Source: Patescibacterium sp964540895 | Lineage (GTDB): Bacteria > Patescibacteriota > Patescibacteriia > Patescibacteriales > Patescibacteriaceae | Direction of reading: 5' to 3' | Assembly (NCBI GenBank): GCA_964540895.1 | Contig: CAZIOP010000001.1 | Location: forward strand, 434,001 to 498,000 | DNA: 64,000 nucleotides | In this document: positions 34,651 through 42,527 of the stretch, piece after piece | Layout of the letters: each line of letters begins with the position of its first letter | How positions within the stretch are numbered: position 1 is the first letter of the stretch | Program-made: the position numbers and the translations under genes | Notes under the pieces: generated by a model | Database searches by the model: none | Told to the model about the DNA's origin: nothing | Seen by the model: only the letters and a program-made list of their open reading frames with translations

Positions 34651-35466
34651 ATGCCCTCCATTAAGAAATTCAAAAAACTCATTTACAATCATTATAAAGC
34701 GCATGGTCGTGTTTTTCCTTGGCGAACAACTCGTGATCCATACAAGATTCTTGTATCAGAAATAATGCTGCAACAGACTCAAGCACCTCGAGTGCTTGAG
34801 AAATATACTTCGTTTCTAAAACGCTTTCCCACTCTCAAGTCTTTGGCCAAAGCTCCACCCAAATCACTGCTCCAGGAGTGGCAGGGTCTTGGTTATAATC
34901 GTCGAGCTATTTCTTTACAAAAAACTGCTCAAGAAATTGTCACTAAGCATAAAGGTGTATTTCCTAAAAATTACGAAATGTTACTTACTCTCCCTGGTAT
35001 TGGTCCAGCCACAGCTGGTGATCTTTTGGCCTTTGCCTGGAATAAACCAGCAGTGGTAATTGAAACCAATATTCGCACGGTTTATATTAATTACTTTTTT
35101 CCAGGTCAACAAAATATTCCTGACTCTGATCTATTACCATTAATTAAAAAAAGTTTAGACAACAAGAATCCTCGCGACTGGTATTTTGCCTTAATGGACT
35201 ACGGTGCCTTTTTAAAGAAAACTATTCCGAATCCTAGCCGTCAAAGCAAACACTACACTAAGCAATCAACGTTTCGTGGCTCTAATCGTGAACTACGGTC
35301 TAAAATTTTAAAATATCTTCTCGCCTATCCTAATCAAACTTCAAATATTATATCTGAAAGCCTGTTAGCTTCGCTTGATAATGTTGAGAAAAATGTAACT
35401 GCCTTAGTAAAAGAAGGACTAATTAAAGAAAAAACAGTAAAGCAAACCAAACTGTATTACGTCTAA
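34651..35466 (+). CDS. mutY: MutY-like adenine DNA glycosylase lacking the Fe-S cluster
   Basis: 271 residues. PWRTTRDPYKILVSEIMLQQTQ (catalytic Glu in VSEIML), WQGLGYNRRA and LPGIGPATAGDLLAF (helix-hairpin-helix) place it in the MutY branch. The equivalent of the catalytic Asp is Glu (VVIETNIRTV instead of DGNV). The four cysteines that hold the Fe-S cluster are missing after ALMDYGAFLKK. The C-terminus (about 210-271) is a winged-helix-like domain rather than the usual MutT-like domain. The role, removal of A opposite 8-oxoG, is inferred. Converges with comF, 4-bp overlap. Confidence 0.85.
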   Translation: MPSIKKFKKLIYNHYKAHGRVFPWRTTRDPYKILVSEIMLQQTQAPRVLEKYTSFLKRFPTLKSLAKAPPKSLLQEWQGLGYNRRAISLQKTAQEIVTKHKGVFPKNYEMLLTLPGIGPATAGDLLAFAWNKPAVVIETNIRTVYINYFFPGQQNIPDSDLLPLIKKSLDNKNPRDWYFALMDYGAFLKKTIPNPSRQSKHYTKQSTFRGSNRELRSKILKYLLAYPNQTSNIISESLLASLDNVEKNVTALVKEGLIKEKTVKQTKLYYV

Positions 35467-36221
35467 CCCTTAGCCACTACCAAAGCCCATACCTCCTTAG
35501 TACCAGCTTGTTTCAGCACTTTAGCACTTTCATGTAACGTAGCGCCGGTAGTAATCACATCATCAACTAAGAGCACTATGTTCGGTGGAGTTTGCTTAAC
35601 ATGAAATAAACCTTCAAGATTTTTTTGTCTAGCTATACCTGTTAGTTTTACCTGTGGTGTGCTATGAGATCGAAATAAAATATCAATTCTAATTTGAAGA
35701 CCACAGTATGAAGCAATATGACTAGCTAACAATTCAGCTTGGTTAAACTCACGATAGCGAAAACGTTTTCTACTTAACGGTACAGGTATGACAGTAGCCT
35801 TAAAAAAATTAGTAGCTAATAAGCTAGTCTCAGGAATTTCCTGAAGAAAAGAATCTATCTTTTTTCTTAAAAAGAGTGAGAGTTCAAAACTTAACTCACT
35901 AATAAAGCGATATTTATAATTACGAATTAAAGATTGAATAATAGGTTGTTCATAGTCACTAGCAATTAACACTCCATCAAAAGCAAAACGAGGCTGGCAG
36001 TCGGAACACACCCCAGATACGTCACAAGGCTTGTTGCATGAAAAACAAATCTGGGGATAGGGTTGATATGGTTTTGACTGACATACCTCACACCAATAAC
36101 TACCTTCACTACTGCACTCCAAACAATATTTTGGAAACAGACAATCTAAAAACCACTGAGCCAGAATATGGCTCAGTGGAGGTTTAGTTATTTTTCTAAC
36201 AACAATATTTTTTTGTATCAT
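35463..36221 (-). CDS. comF: ComF-family phosphoribosyltransferase-like protein
   Basis: 252 residues. The N-terminal zinc region has CLEC, CEVC, CFSC and CSDC pairs. Then VIPVPLSRKRFRYREFNQAELLA and the C-terminal LLVDDVITTGATL (PRPP-type loop). These are the hallmarks of ComF proteins, needed for DNA uptake in naturally competent bacteria and sometimes for phosphoribosyl metabolism. Its position between mutY and the VirB4 operon is compatible with a DNA uptake role. Starts 3 nt after the 194-residue VirB8-like gene. Confidence 0.9.
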   Translation of the reverse strand: MIQKNIVVRKITKPPLSHILAQWFLDCLFPKYCLECSSEGSYWCEVCQSKPYQPYPQICFSCNKPCDVSGVCSDCQPRFAFDGVLIASDYEQPIIQSLIRNYKYRFISELSFELSLFLRKKIDSFLQEIPETSLLATNFFKATVIPVPLSRKRFRYREFNQAELLASHIASYCGLQIRIDILFRSHSTPQVKLTGIARQKNLEGLFHVKQTPPNIVLLVDDVITTGATLHESAKVLKQAGTKEVWALVVAKG

Positions 36222-36224
36222 AGG

Positions 36225-36809
36225 TTACTCCCAGACAGCGCTATCAACTTTCCATTCGTCATTAATTTTTTTCATAGTTAATTTCAAATTCTGACTGTAA
36301 TTTTTAGTTTCGCCAGTCATATCATATTCTTGACGTTTTGTAGCTACAGTCACAGAAGCTGTGCCAGCAGTGGCGTCGAAGGAGGTAAAGGTTGGAGTAA
36401 TAGCTTTAGTAGTTACTCCATTGTAATCATTGGTATTTGGATTCTTGGCACGTTCAGCAGCAACAAATGCTTGGGTTCGAGAAATCATTGCGTCTGTCAT
36501 AAACACCTCCAAATCGCTTAAATTACCATAATCAGACTGACTGGAAGATGAACCAAATCGCTCCGCAAAAGAAATAGCAAGCTGACCAGCCTGATCACGA
36601 AAAATTGTTTCTGAGGTGCGTGGCGTAGAAAACACTGGTTCAGGTAGTTTTGAAATCACAGGAGCTGGTGTTTCAGGACCATTGGGCGTAGTCGAAGGAT
36701 TATCATTTTTATTAAAATCATAAATAAAAATGAAATAAATAATCAGAGCAATTAACAATAATCCACCAATGATAAGGGCAACTAGTTTTTTGTTAAAATT
36801 AAATGTCAT
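36225..36809 (-). CDS. VirB8-like membrane-anchored protein (inferred)
   Basis: 194 residues. One N-terminal membrane helix (about 9-30), a Pro/Thr linker (about 37-65), then a small alpha+beta domain (about 75-194) with RDQAGQLAISFAERFG and a C-terminal strand pair YSQNLKLTMKKINDEWKVDSAVWE. A single anchor plus an NTF2-like periplasmic domain is the layout of VirB8. The gene follows VirB4 in the type IV operon, but has its own extended -10 at 36819 with 9 nt to the ATG. Family identity unproven. Confidence 0.55.
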   Translation of the reverse strand: MTFNFNKKLVALIIGGLLLIALIIYFIFIYDFNKNDNPSTTPNGPETPAPVISKLPEPVFSTPRTSETIFRDQAGQLAISFAERFGSSSSQSDYGNLSDLEVFMTDAMISRTQAFVAAERAKNPNTNDYNGVTTKAITPTFTSFDATAGTASVTVATKRQEYDMTGETKNYSQNLKLTMKKINDEWKVDSAVWE

Positions 36810-36818
36810 AGTATTTCT

Positions 36819-36827
36819 ATTGTAGCA
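36819..36827 (-). promoter_or_regulatory. Extended -10 promoter with leaderless start at 36809
   Basis: Minus-strand TGCTACAAT; the hexamer ends 9 nt before the ATG. It lies in the last codons of and just after the VirB4 gene, so the downstream pair (VirB8-like, comF) can be made independently. Confidence 0.45.
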
Positions 36828-36829
36828 TA

Positions 36830-38743
36830 TTATTTAACCACTTGGGCTTGGGCTATTTCTGGTTCAGCATTAGCCTTTTTGGCTTCTTCAATTTCTAATA
36901 ACTGCTTAGGATCAGAAGTAATCAGTTGATCTTCAACATAAGAAGCAACAATTTTGATAGCTGCGTGCTTGTTGCCAGCAAAGAAAATACCTTCACCAAC
37001 TCCACATTCCAGCAAGAGATACTTTTCACTTTCGGTAAGGATAAAGGTTTTTTGAACTAAATCAATTGAAGCCGAGGATTGGCGTAACAAAATCTGCAAG
37101 GAGGAGTTGGTGACAATGGCTTGACCATACGGTGAGCGTAAAAAGTCATTAACATCCTGAGTAATTGTTGTTACTCCTAAGTAATATTTACGACAGCGCT
37201 TAACAAGCGCAAAGATAAATTTGGCACTATCTTCATGTTGCATTAACCACCAAGCTTCATCAATAACTAAAATACGCTTTCGTACTTCACTTCGTACAGC
37301 ATTCCAAATATAGTTAACCACTGTGTAAATTGACATTGGCCGTAATTCATCTTCTAGATCACGAACTGAGAAACAAACTAATTGATTATCCATTTCAACG
37401 TTTGAAGGACTATTAAACAAACCAGCAAAGGTTCCTTCAGTATATTTTCTAAGACGGGTAGCTAAATCAGCTCCCCCTTCCATACCTTCCAAAATATCTT
37501 GGAAATCTTGCATAATTGGTGATTCAATGGTGCTGAGATCAGCGTCAGGTGTAATATCTTTACGAGCATAGGTTTCTAACAAGGCACGATCAACAATTGA
37601 ATCTTCTTCATAATTTAAATCACCAATCATGAGTCTCACTAAACCCTTGAGGGTAATAACAGCACTACGAATAATATCTTCAGTTTTAGTTTGATCACCA
37701 GTGGCTTTTGGCAAATCAAATGGATTAATTTTACTCTTACTAGCTAATGAAATATTAACGTAGGTTCCACCTACCGCTTCTGATAAGTGTTTGTACTCAT
37801 ATTCAGGGTCAATAACAATTACTTCAGTGCCCATCATTAAACTACGCAGAATTTCTAGCTTAATGGCATAACTTTTTCCAGCACCAGACGTAGCAAATAC
37901 CACACTATTGGCATTTTGCAAACTAAAACGATCAAATAGAATCAAACTATTATTATGGCGGTTAATACCATATAAAATACCGTTATCACTGGTTAACTCA
38001 CTGGACACAAACGGAAATGATGAAGCAATCGGTGATGAATTCATGTTAAAGGCTACATATAATTCGTCATTATTAAGTGGAAGTGATGAATTAAAGCCTT
38101 GTTCAGCTTGGTAGAAGACACGTTTGGAAAAAACTAATCTCGAACCTAAGATATCCTCAATAGTATCAGAGGTTCGATCAAGTTCAACTAAATCATCGGC
38201 ATAAAAAGTAATATAAAGTGCAAATTGAAAAAACTTTTCTGTCCCTTGAGTTAAGGAATCGCGTAAAGCTTCAATATCACTAACAGCTGTTTCTCGTAAC
38301 GGATCACGAGGTGCTCCTTTTTCATTGTCAGCAATAATTTGCGCTTCGAGGGCACCAACTTTATTCTTTAATTGTTTCAAAATAATGCTACTTTTCACTG
38401 GATAAAAGAACATGGCAATATCAAAGGTTGTGTTCAAATTAATAATTGGAGCAAACCAACCTACACTGACATAGCGAGGATAGGAAATAACAAAGATGGT
38501 GCGGACTAATTTAGCTCCCAACTTTAAATAATGTGGAGTAACTTCAAAACTTTCCGGAGCAATTAACTCAATAATGGACAACAAGCCTCGACGAAAGGTT
38601 TTTTCATCTGAGACTGCTTCTTCGGCTTCACGAGCCTGGGTATCATATTGCTCCAACGCCAATAATGGAGCCTCGGTAGTTGGTTGTACTTCTCCTGTAG
38701 GCTCAGCTGTTTTCTTTTTGAAAATGTCAGAAAATGAAACCAT
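36830..38743 (-). CDS. virB4: VirB4-type ATPase
   Basis: 637 residues. An N-terminal region (about 50-275) precedes the ATPase: Walker A ATSGAGKS (284-291), IDPEYEYKHL, Walker B ILVIDEAWWLM and the TTITQDVNDFL motif, with the C-terminal QILLRQSSASIDLV and ESEKYLLLECGVGEG. These match VirB4, which powers pilus assembly and substrate transport in type IV secretion at the inner face of the membrane. The preceding gene supplies a separate VirB4/TraC N-terminal-like domain. There is 1 nt between the genes. No membrane helix is expected. Confidence 0.9.
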   Translation of the reverse strand: MVSFSDIFKKKTAEPTGEVQPTTEAPLLALEQYDTQAREAEEAVSDEKTFRRGLLSIIELIAPESFEVTPHYLKLGAKLVRTIFVISYPRYVSVGWFAPIINLNTTFDIAMFFYPVKSSIILKQLKNKVGALEAQIIADNEKGAPRDPLRETAVSDIEALRDSLTQGTEKFFQFALYITFYADDLVELDRTSDTIEDILGSRLVFSKRVFYQAEQGFNSSLPLNNDELYVAFNMNSSPIASSFPFVSSELTSDNGILYGINRHNNSLILFDRFSLQNANSVVFATSGAGKSYAIKLEILRSLMMGTEVIVIDPEYEYKHLSEAVGGTYVNISLASKSKINPFDLPKATGDQTKTEDIIRSAVITLKGLVRLMIGDLNYEEDSIVDRALLETYARKDITPDADLSTIESPIMQDFQDILEGMEGGADLATRLRKYTEGTFAGLFNSPSNVEMDNQLVCFSVRDLEDELRPMSIYTVVNYIWNAVRSEVRKRILVIDEAWWLMQHEDSAKFIFALVKRCRKYYLGVTTITQDVNDFLRSPYGQAIVTNSSLQILLRQSSASIDLVQKTFILTESEKYLLLECGVGEGIFFAGNKHAAIKIVASYVEDQLITSDPKQLLEIEEAKKANAEPEIAQAQVVK

Positions 38744-38744
38744 A

Positions 38745-39419
38745 TTACTTGTTTTCTTCTAATCTTAATTGATCAGGCGGAATCATCTTTTCATTAACGG
38801 CTGTCACTGGATTATAGGTATTATAGAATAACTCAATCAAACTTTGGGTATCTAATTCAATCGTGTTAAGGCCAATGGAATCAAGGCCAGAAATAACATT
38901 TTCAATACGGCGTTGTAATTCAGCCCGAAGAGTTGAAAAATTATTCTCCTTCATTTTAATTAAAGATGTTGGACTAAATGTTTCTGTTAAACGAGGCAAG
39001 AAACCTTTCTTTTTGTCAGAAGTTGGGTTATACGGTACAACCACATAAAACCGTTTGTTCATAATCTTTGACAACGAGATTAATTCTTTGATATACACGA
39101 TATATTCCTTAATCTGCATTTTCAATAAATCATTAGTCTGCTCTTTTTCCTTTTTACCTAAGTTAACTAAATAACTTTCAATGTTTAATTCACGAGATTG
39201 GATTACAATCTGAAGCGGAAAACTGATGTTGTTCAAAAAACTAACATAGGCACCCACAATTGAGCTTTGTTCATCTTCATTTTTCAAGGCAAAATTAATA
39301 CTAGACACTAAAATAACAGCTCGTAGACTGCCGTCTTTCATAATAATTGTATCCTGACGAATACCAGCAATATCAAGATAGTGGAGGGTTGAAGGATGTG
39401 AATTTTTTGGACCTGGCAT
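38745..39419 (-). CDS. VirB4/TraC N-terminal-like domain protein
   Basis: 224 residues, mostly helical/mixed, without membrane segments. LHYLDIAGIRQDTIIMKDGSLRAVILV and FLNNISFPLQIVIQSRELN resemble the N-terminal domain of VirB4/TraC proteins, here as a stand-alone gene directly upstream of the ATPase. It likely forms one functional unit with it. Spacing to both neighbours is 1-3 nt. Confidence 0.7.
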   Translation of the reverse strand: MPGPKNSHPSTLHYLDIAGIRQDTIIMKDGSLRAVILVSSINFALKNEDEQSSIVGAYVSFLNNISFPLQIVIQSRELNIESYLVNLGKKEKEQTNDLLKMQIKEYIVYIKELISLSKIMNKRFYVVVPYNPTSDKKKGFLPRLTETFSPTSLIKMKENNFSTLRAELQRRIENVISGLDSIGLNTIELDTQSLIELFYNTYNPVTAVNEKMIPPDQLRLEENK

Positions 39420-39422
39420 ACA

Positions 39423-39890
39423 TTAAGAAAGATTAGACGTTGACCGACCACGAGTAATAACAGTGTTGTCACTACCTTCACCTTGATAAGAACCTTGGGT
39501 GTCAACAATCAAAGACAGCTCGCTTAAACGGCTAGCTGAATATACCGGATGAGTAGAAACAACCGGAGCTTTTTTTTGTGTATCAAACTCAATCACTCCT
39601 AATAGTGTATCATCTTTACGCCAAACACGTAACCGTGGTTTTTTAAATGTTTGTACTAAATTAAGCACAAAATAATGAAATGGAGCCCCATTAATCTTCA
39701 CAAAAGCTAACACAATAGCGATAAGAACAATTAAAATAGCCGAAGCAATAAAGGCAGCAAAGGTTAAAAATTTGAAACCAAGTGCCATTAAAATAACCGC
39801 CACTAACAAAATTACAAACTGTCTAACAGTAATTGTACCGATAATCTTATCTTCAACATCAATAAATTGTGGTACTGTAAATTGCAGCAT
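39423..39890 (-). CDS. PrgI-family (VirB3-like) membrane protein
   Basis: 155 residues. MLQFTVPQFIDVEDKIIGTITVRQF followed by two hydrophobic helices (about 26-45 and 50-68), then INGAPFHYFVLNLVQTFKKPRLRVWRKD. This is the PrgI domain: VPQFIDVEDKI at the start and the two-helix hairpin, known from type IV secretion loci of Gram-positive bacteria, where it sits with VirB4. The C-terminal 50 residues are a variable tail. Acts in the membrane as the VirB3 counterpart. Confidence 0.85.
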   Translation of the reverse strand: MLQFTVPQFIDVEDKIIGTITVRQFVILLVAVILMALGFKFLTFAAFIASAILIVLIAIVLAFVKINGAPFHYFVLNLVQTFKKPRLRVWRKDDTLLGVIEFDTQKKAPVVSTHPVYSASRLSELSLIVDTQGSYQGEGSDNTVITRGRSTSNLS

Positions 39891-39898
39891 AATAATAC

Positions 39899-41227
39899 TT
39901 AAAACTTAAGGCTCCTATTTAAGGAAATAATAGCTGATAATTCTTCGGGTCGTAAAAAGTCTTTATCTTTTTTCAGCTCACGTTCCAGAATGGTAGTGAT
40001 TGGTGTATTTTCTTCAAGACTACGGCGACACACTGCAATATACAATTTATTCAGAGGACTTTCATGCCAGGCTACAATAGCTTCAATTTTTTTACTGTAA
40101 TCCTCATGACCTAAAAATTCTAATTTTGCTTTTATCTTTTCCGCTCGTTTAATTGGGTCTGGATCTAAACGTCGGAAATTAACCAATGTGTAATAACGAA
40201 ACTCTTCCACCGGACTCATGGCTTTGGCTTCAAAACGAATATCATCCATACGAATTTTACCTGTATCTGATTTCTCAAGGTTGGTAATAGGAGGTATAGG
40301 TGTTACTACTTTAGGAGCTGGTTTTTCTTTTACTACTGGCTTAACAATAGGTTTAGGTACTACTTTCGGTACTACTACAGATGGTTGAGAAACAGGTGGG
40401 GTAACAGATTTTGGTCGTACGGCAGGTGTTGGAGGCATTAATTCATGACTAACATCAAGTACAACTTTTTTCTCAGTAACTTTTGGAGTAACTGGGACTT
40501 TAGGTGTTGGCTTAGCTAATTTCCCCTGCTCTTTTAATGAAGCAGTTAAATCATATTCTTCAGTTTGCAAAGGTAGTTTTTTGTCTTGAGCAATAACTGG
40601 ACTATTAATTGTGCCGGGAGGCAAAATATCTTTTTTAATAAAATTACTGGCAATAATTAATACACGCTCAGCTGCATCATGAGTGAGGGCAACACCGCCT
40701 AACTCTGCTGCTTTAGTTAACGCTTCAGTGGTAGCTAACTTATCACGACTACCTCGTAAGTATGTTTTTATTACTTGACGAAATTTACCAGCACCGAGTG
40801 GATCACTGAAATTAAGACGACTTTGCTTGGCAACTTCTTCCACAAAACCATCGATCTTAGTATCAAAGCTTGGAGTAGCTAACGGCTTTTTGGATTGACG
40901 AACTTCTTCTTCATCGCTTTCCGAAAAAACTAGCTTTGCTCCTTTGTCATCACCGAGTAAGAAATCAATGACATTAGCAAACACTTCTCGTCGTAATTTT
41001 TGTTCCAAGTCTTTGGCAGCCAACACAGTTAAACCCATTTCATTAATTAAAAAAGCAGCTAAACCTTCAAGTTTAATTTCGCCTACCATTACTCGCATAA
41101 CAATGGTGGCTAGATTAATCTGATATTCTTTGCCTAAGGTGGTAATACGAGACATAACTGCCGGAGCGTTTATCTTGTCATGAATATCAGTTGGCAGGTT
41201 ATTAAATTTTGTGAGATAACTAAGCAT
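39899..41227 (-). CDS. Large soluble type IV-operon protein with Pro/Val-rich linker
   Basis: 442 residues. Residues about 1-110 form a helical domain with LPTDIHDKINAPAVMSRI and VMVGEIKLEGLAAFLINEMGL. Residues about 110-215 are a second helical domain. Residues about 240-320 are a Pro/Val/Lys-rich flexible linker with repeated KPxVxPK units. A third domain follows (about 325-442) with VNFRRLDPDPIKRAEKIKAKL. The N-terminal domain has the same plan as the next upstream gene (41244). No named family; position makes it a cytoplasmic accessory of the secretion machine. Confidence 0.6.
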   Translation of the reverse strand: MLSYLTKFNNLPTDIHDKINAPAVMSRITTLGKEYQINLATIVMRVMVGEIKLEGLAAFLINEMGLTVLAAKDLEQKLRREVFANVIDFLLGDDKGAKLVFSESDEEEVRQSKKPLATPSFDTKIDGFVEEVAKQSRLNFSDPLGAGKFRQVIKTYLRGSRDKLATTEALTKAAELGGVALTHDAAERVLIIASNFIKKDILPPGTINSPVIAQDKKLPLQTEEYDLTASLKEQGKLAKPTPKVPVTPKVTEKKVVLDVSHELMPPTPAVRPKSVTPPVSQPSVVVPKVVPKPIVKPVVKEKPAPKVVTPIPPITNLEKSDTGKIRMDDIRFEAKAMSPVEEFRYYTLVNFRRLDPDPIKRAEKIKAKLEFLGHEDYSKKIEAIVAWHESPLNKLYIAVCRRSLEENTPITTILERELKKDKDFLRPEELSAIISLNRSLKF

Positions 41228-41243
41228 GGTGTTAGTACGATTT

Positions 41244-42524
41244 TTAACTTAACTTTTTTATTTCTTCTTCAATGGCTTTTCGCTCTAAACTATCAGCCGG
41301 ATATTGGAGGAGCATGTTCTTTAGATTCATAACTTCGTCTGAATGATCTATTGATATCGTGGGTTTCGATGATGCTTTAGGTATTGATACAATTGGTTGA
41401 GGATTTGACTTAATTATAGACTTAGGTGTCGACATTGGAATAGATGATTGAGGAGAATTAATCTTCTTTTCAACTACTCTCGGTTTAGGAAAAGTACTTA
41501 CAGGCTTTGGTTGTTGGATAGGTGTTTTAGGAAGAGCTTTGTCTGAAAACTGACTAGTCTTTTCTTCGATTGAAGGAATAATATGCCATTGTTCAACAGG
41601 CATATTATTAAAAATTTTAGTAAAGAACTTTATATTATTGTATAGAAGTAAAAATTTTCGTAGTACTTTTTTTTCTGCTTCAGGAAGAATTTTGGCATTT
41701 GGTGAATTAACAAAATATTGTGTCAATATCAAGGAATCAATATTATCAGTACCACCAATCTTTTGAAAATCTTTTAACCACGTTGAAGCTGTTGGTAAAG
41801 CCTGTTTACCATCAACTAGTATTGAATTCTGAGTTAATAATGCTTTATTATTGCTAATAAGTCTTTCAATCTCTGTTTGAGATGAAGGAATCTCATTTAA
41901 TACTTCGATTAACGAGTCGTTAATTTCATGGATAGTTTCAGTATTATTTTCAGCCTGTAAAACTTCTAGTAAATTTTCCTCAAGAATATTTTTCACTGCT
42001 TCTAGTCTCTCATTTTTATTAAGATCTATTTCAGATACAACAGTTTCATCAATGATCTCGGGTTGGATTTTTTTGGGAGAAATCTCATCTTTATATAAAT
42101 AGTTGGTATGTTGATATGTTCCCGCCTCTTCTTCGGCAACAGCTTTCTTCAAAAGCTCTACATCTCTTGAATAATCTTGCTGATGTCCTCCCAATGAGGT
42201 CAGCGTTAACAATGGATCATTATTATGATCTTTAAAAGAATTGGAAACTATAATAAATTTTTTACCAATAACATCTTTGGCTAAATCATGAGCAGTCTTA
42301 TCATTTATTTTTAAATCAGTTTGTAACAAATTTACAAGCTTATCAAACCTCTCTTCACCGAAGTAAAGATTAGTAATGATTTCTTCTAATAACCCACCTT
42401 GATCTAGCGATAATTTATATTTTTTTCTCAACTCTAAAGAAATAACCCGCTGAAATTCAGAGAGAAAAATCTTCTTTACATTAGAAGGTAAGCTATTTAG
42501 TGTCTGTTGAAAATTGCCTTTCAT
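41244..42524 (-). CDS. Type IV-operon protein related to the 39899 gene
   Basis: 426 residues. The N-terminal domain (LPSNVKKIFLSEFQRVI, LYFGEERFDKLVNLLQTDLKI, then VIGKKFIIVSN) parallels the 442-residue protein residue by residue in spacing, so the two are probable paralogues. A coiled Glu/Leu-rich middle (about 155-250) and a Pro/Lys/Ser-rich linker (about 330-400) follow, with a short amphipathic helix at the end. No membrane segment. Family unnamed. Confidence 0.55.
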   Translation of the reverse strand: MKGNFQQTLNSLPSNVKKIFLSEFQRVISLELRKKYKLSLDQGGLLEEIITNLYFGEERFDKLVNLLQTDLKINDKTAHDLAKDVIGKKFIIVSNSFKDHNNDPLLTLTSLGGHQQDYSRDVELLKKAVAEEEAGTYQHTNYLYKDEISPKKIQPEIIDETVVSEIDLNKNERLEAVKNILEENLLEVLQAENNTETIHEINDSLIEVLNEIPSSQTEIERLISNNKALLTQNSILVDGKQALPTASTWLKDFQKIGGTDNIDSLILTQYFVNSPNAKILPEAEKKVLRKFLLLYNNIKFFTKIFNNMPVEQWHIIPSIEEKTSQFSDKALPKTPIQQPKPVSTFPKPRVVEKKINSPQSSIPMSTPKSIIKSNPQPIVSIPKASSKPTISIDHSDEVMNLKNMLLQYPADSLERKAIEEEIKKLS

Positions 42525-42527
42525 ATG

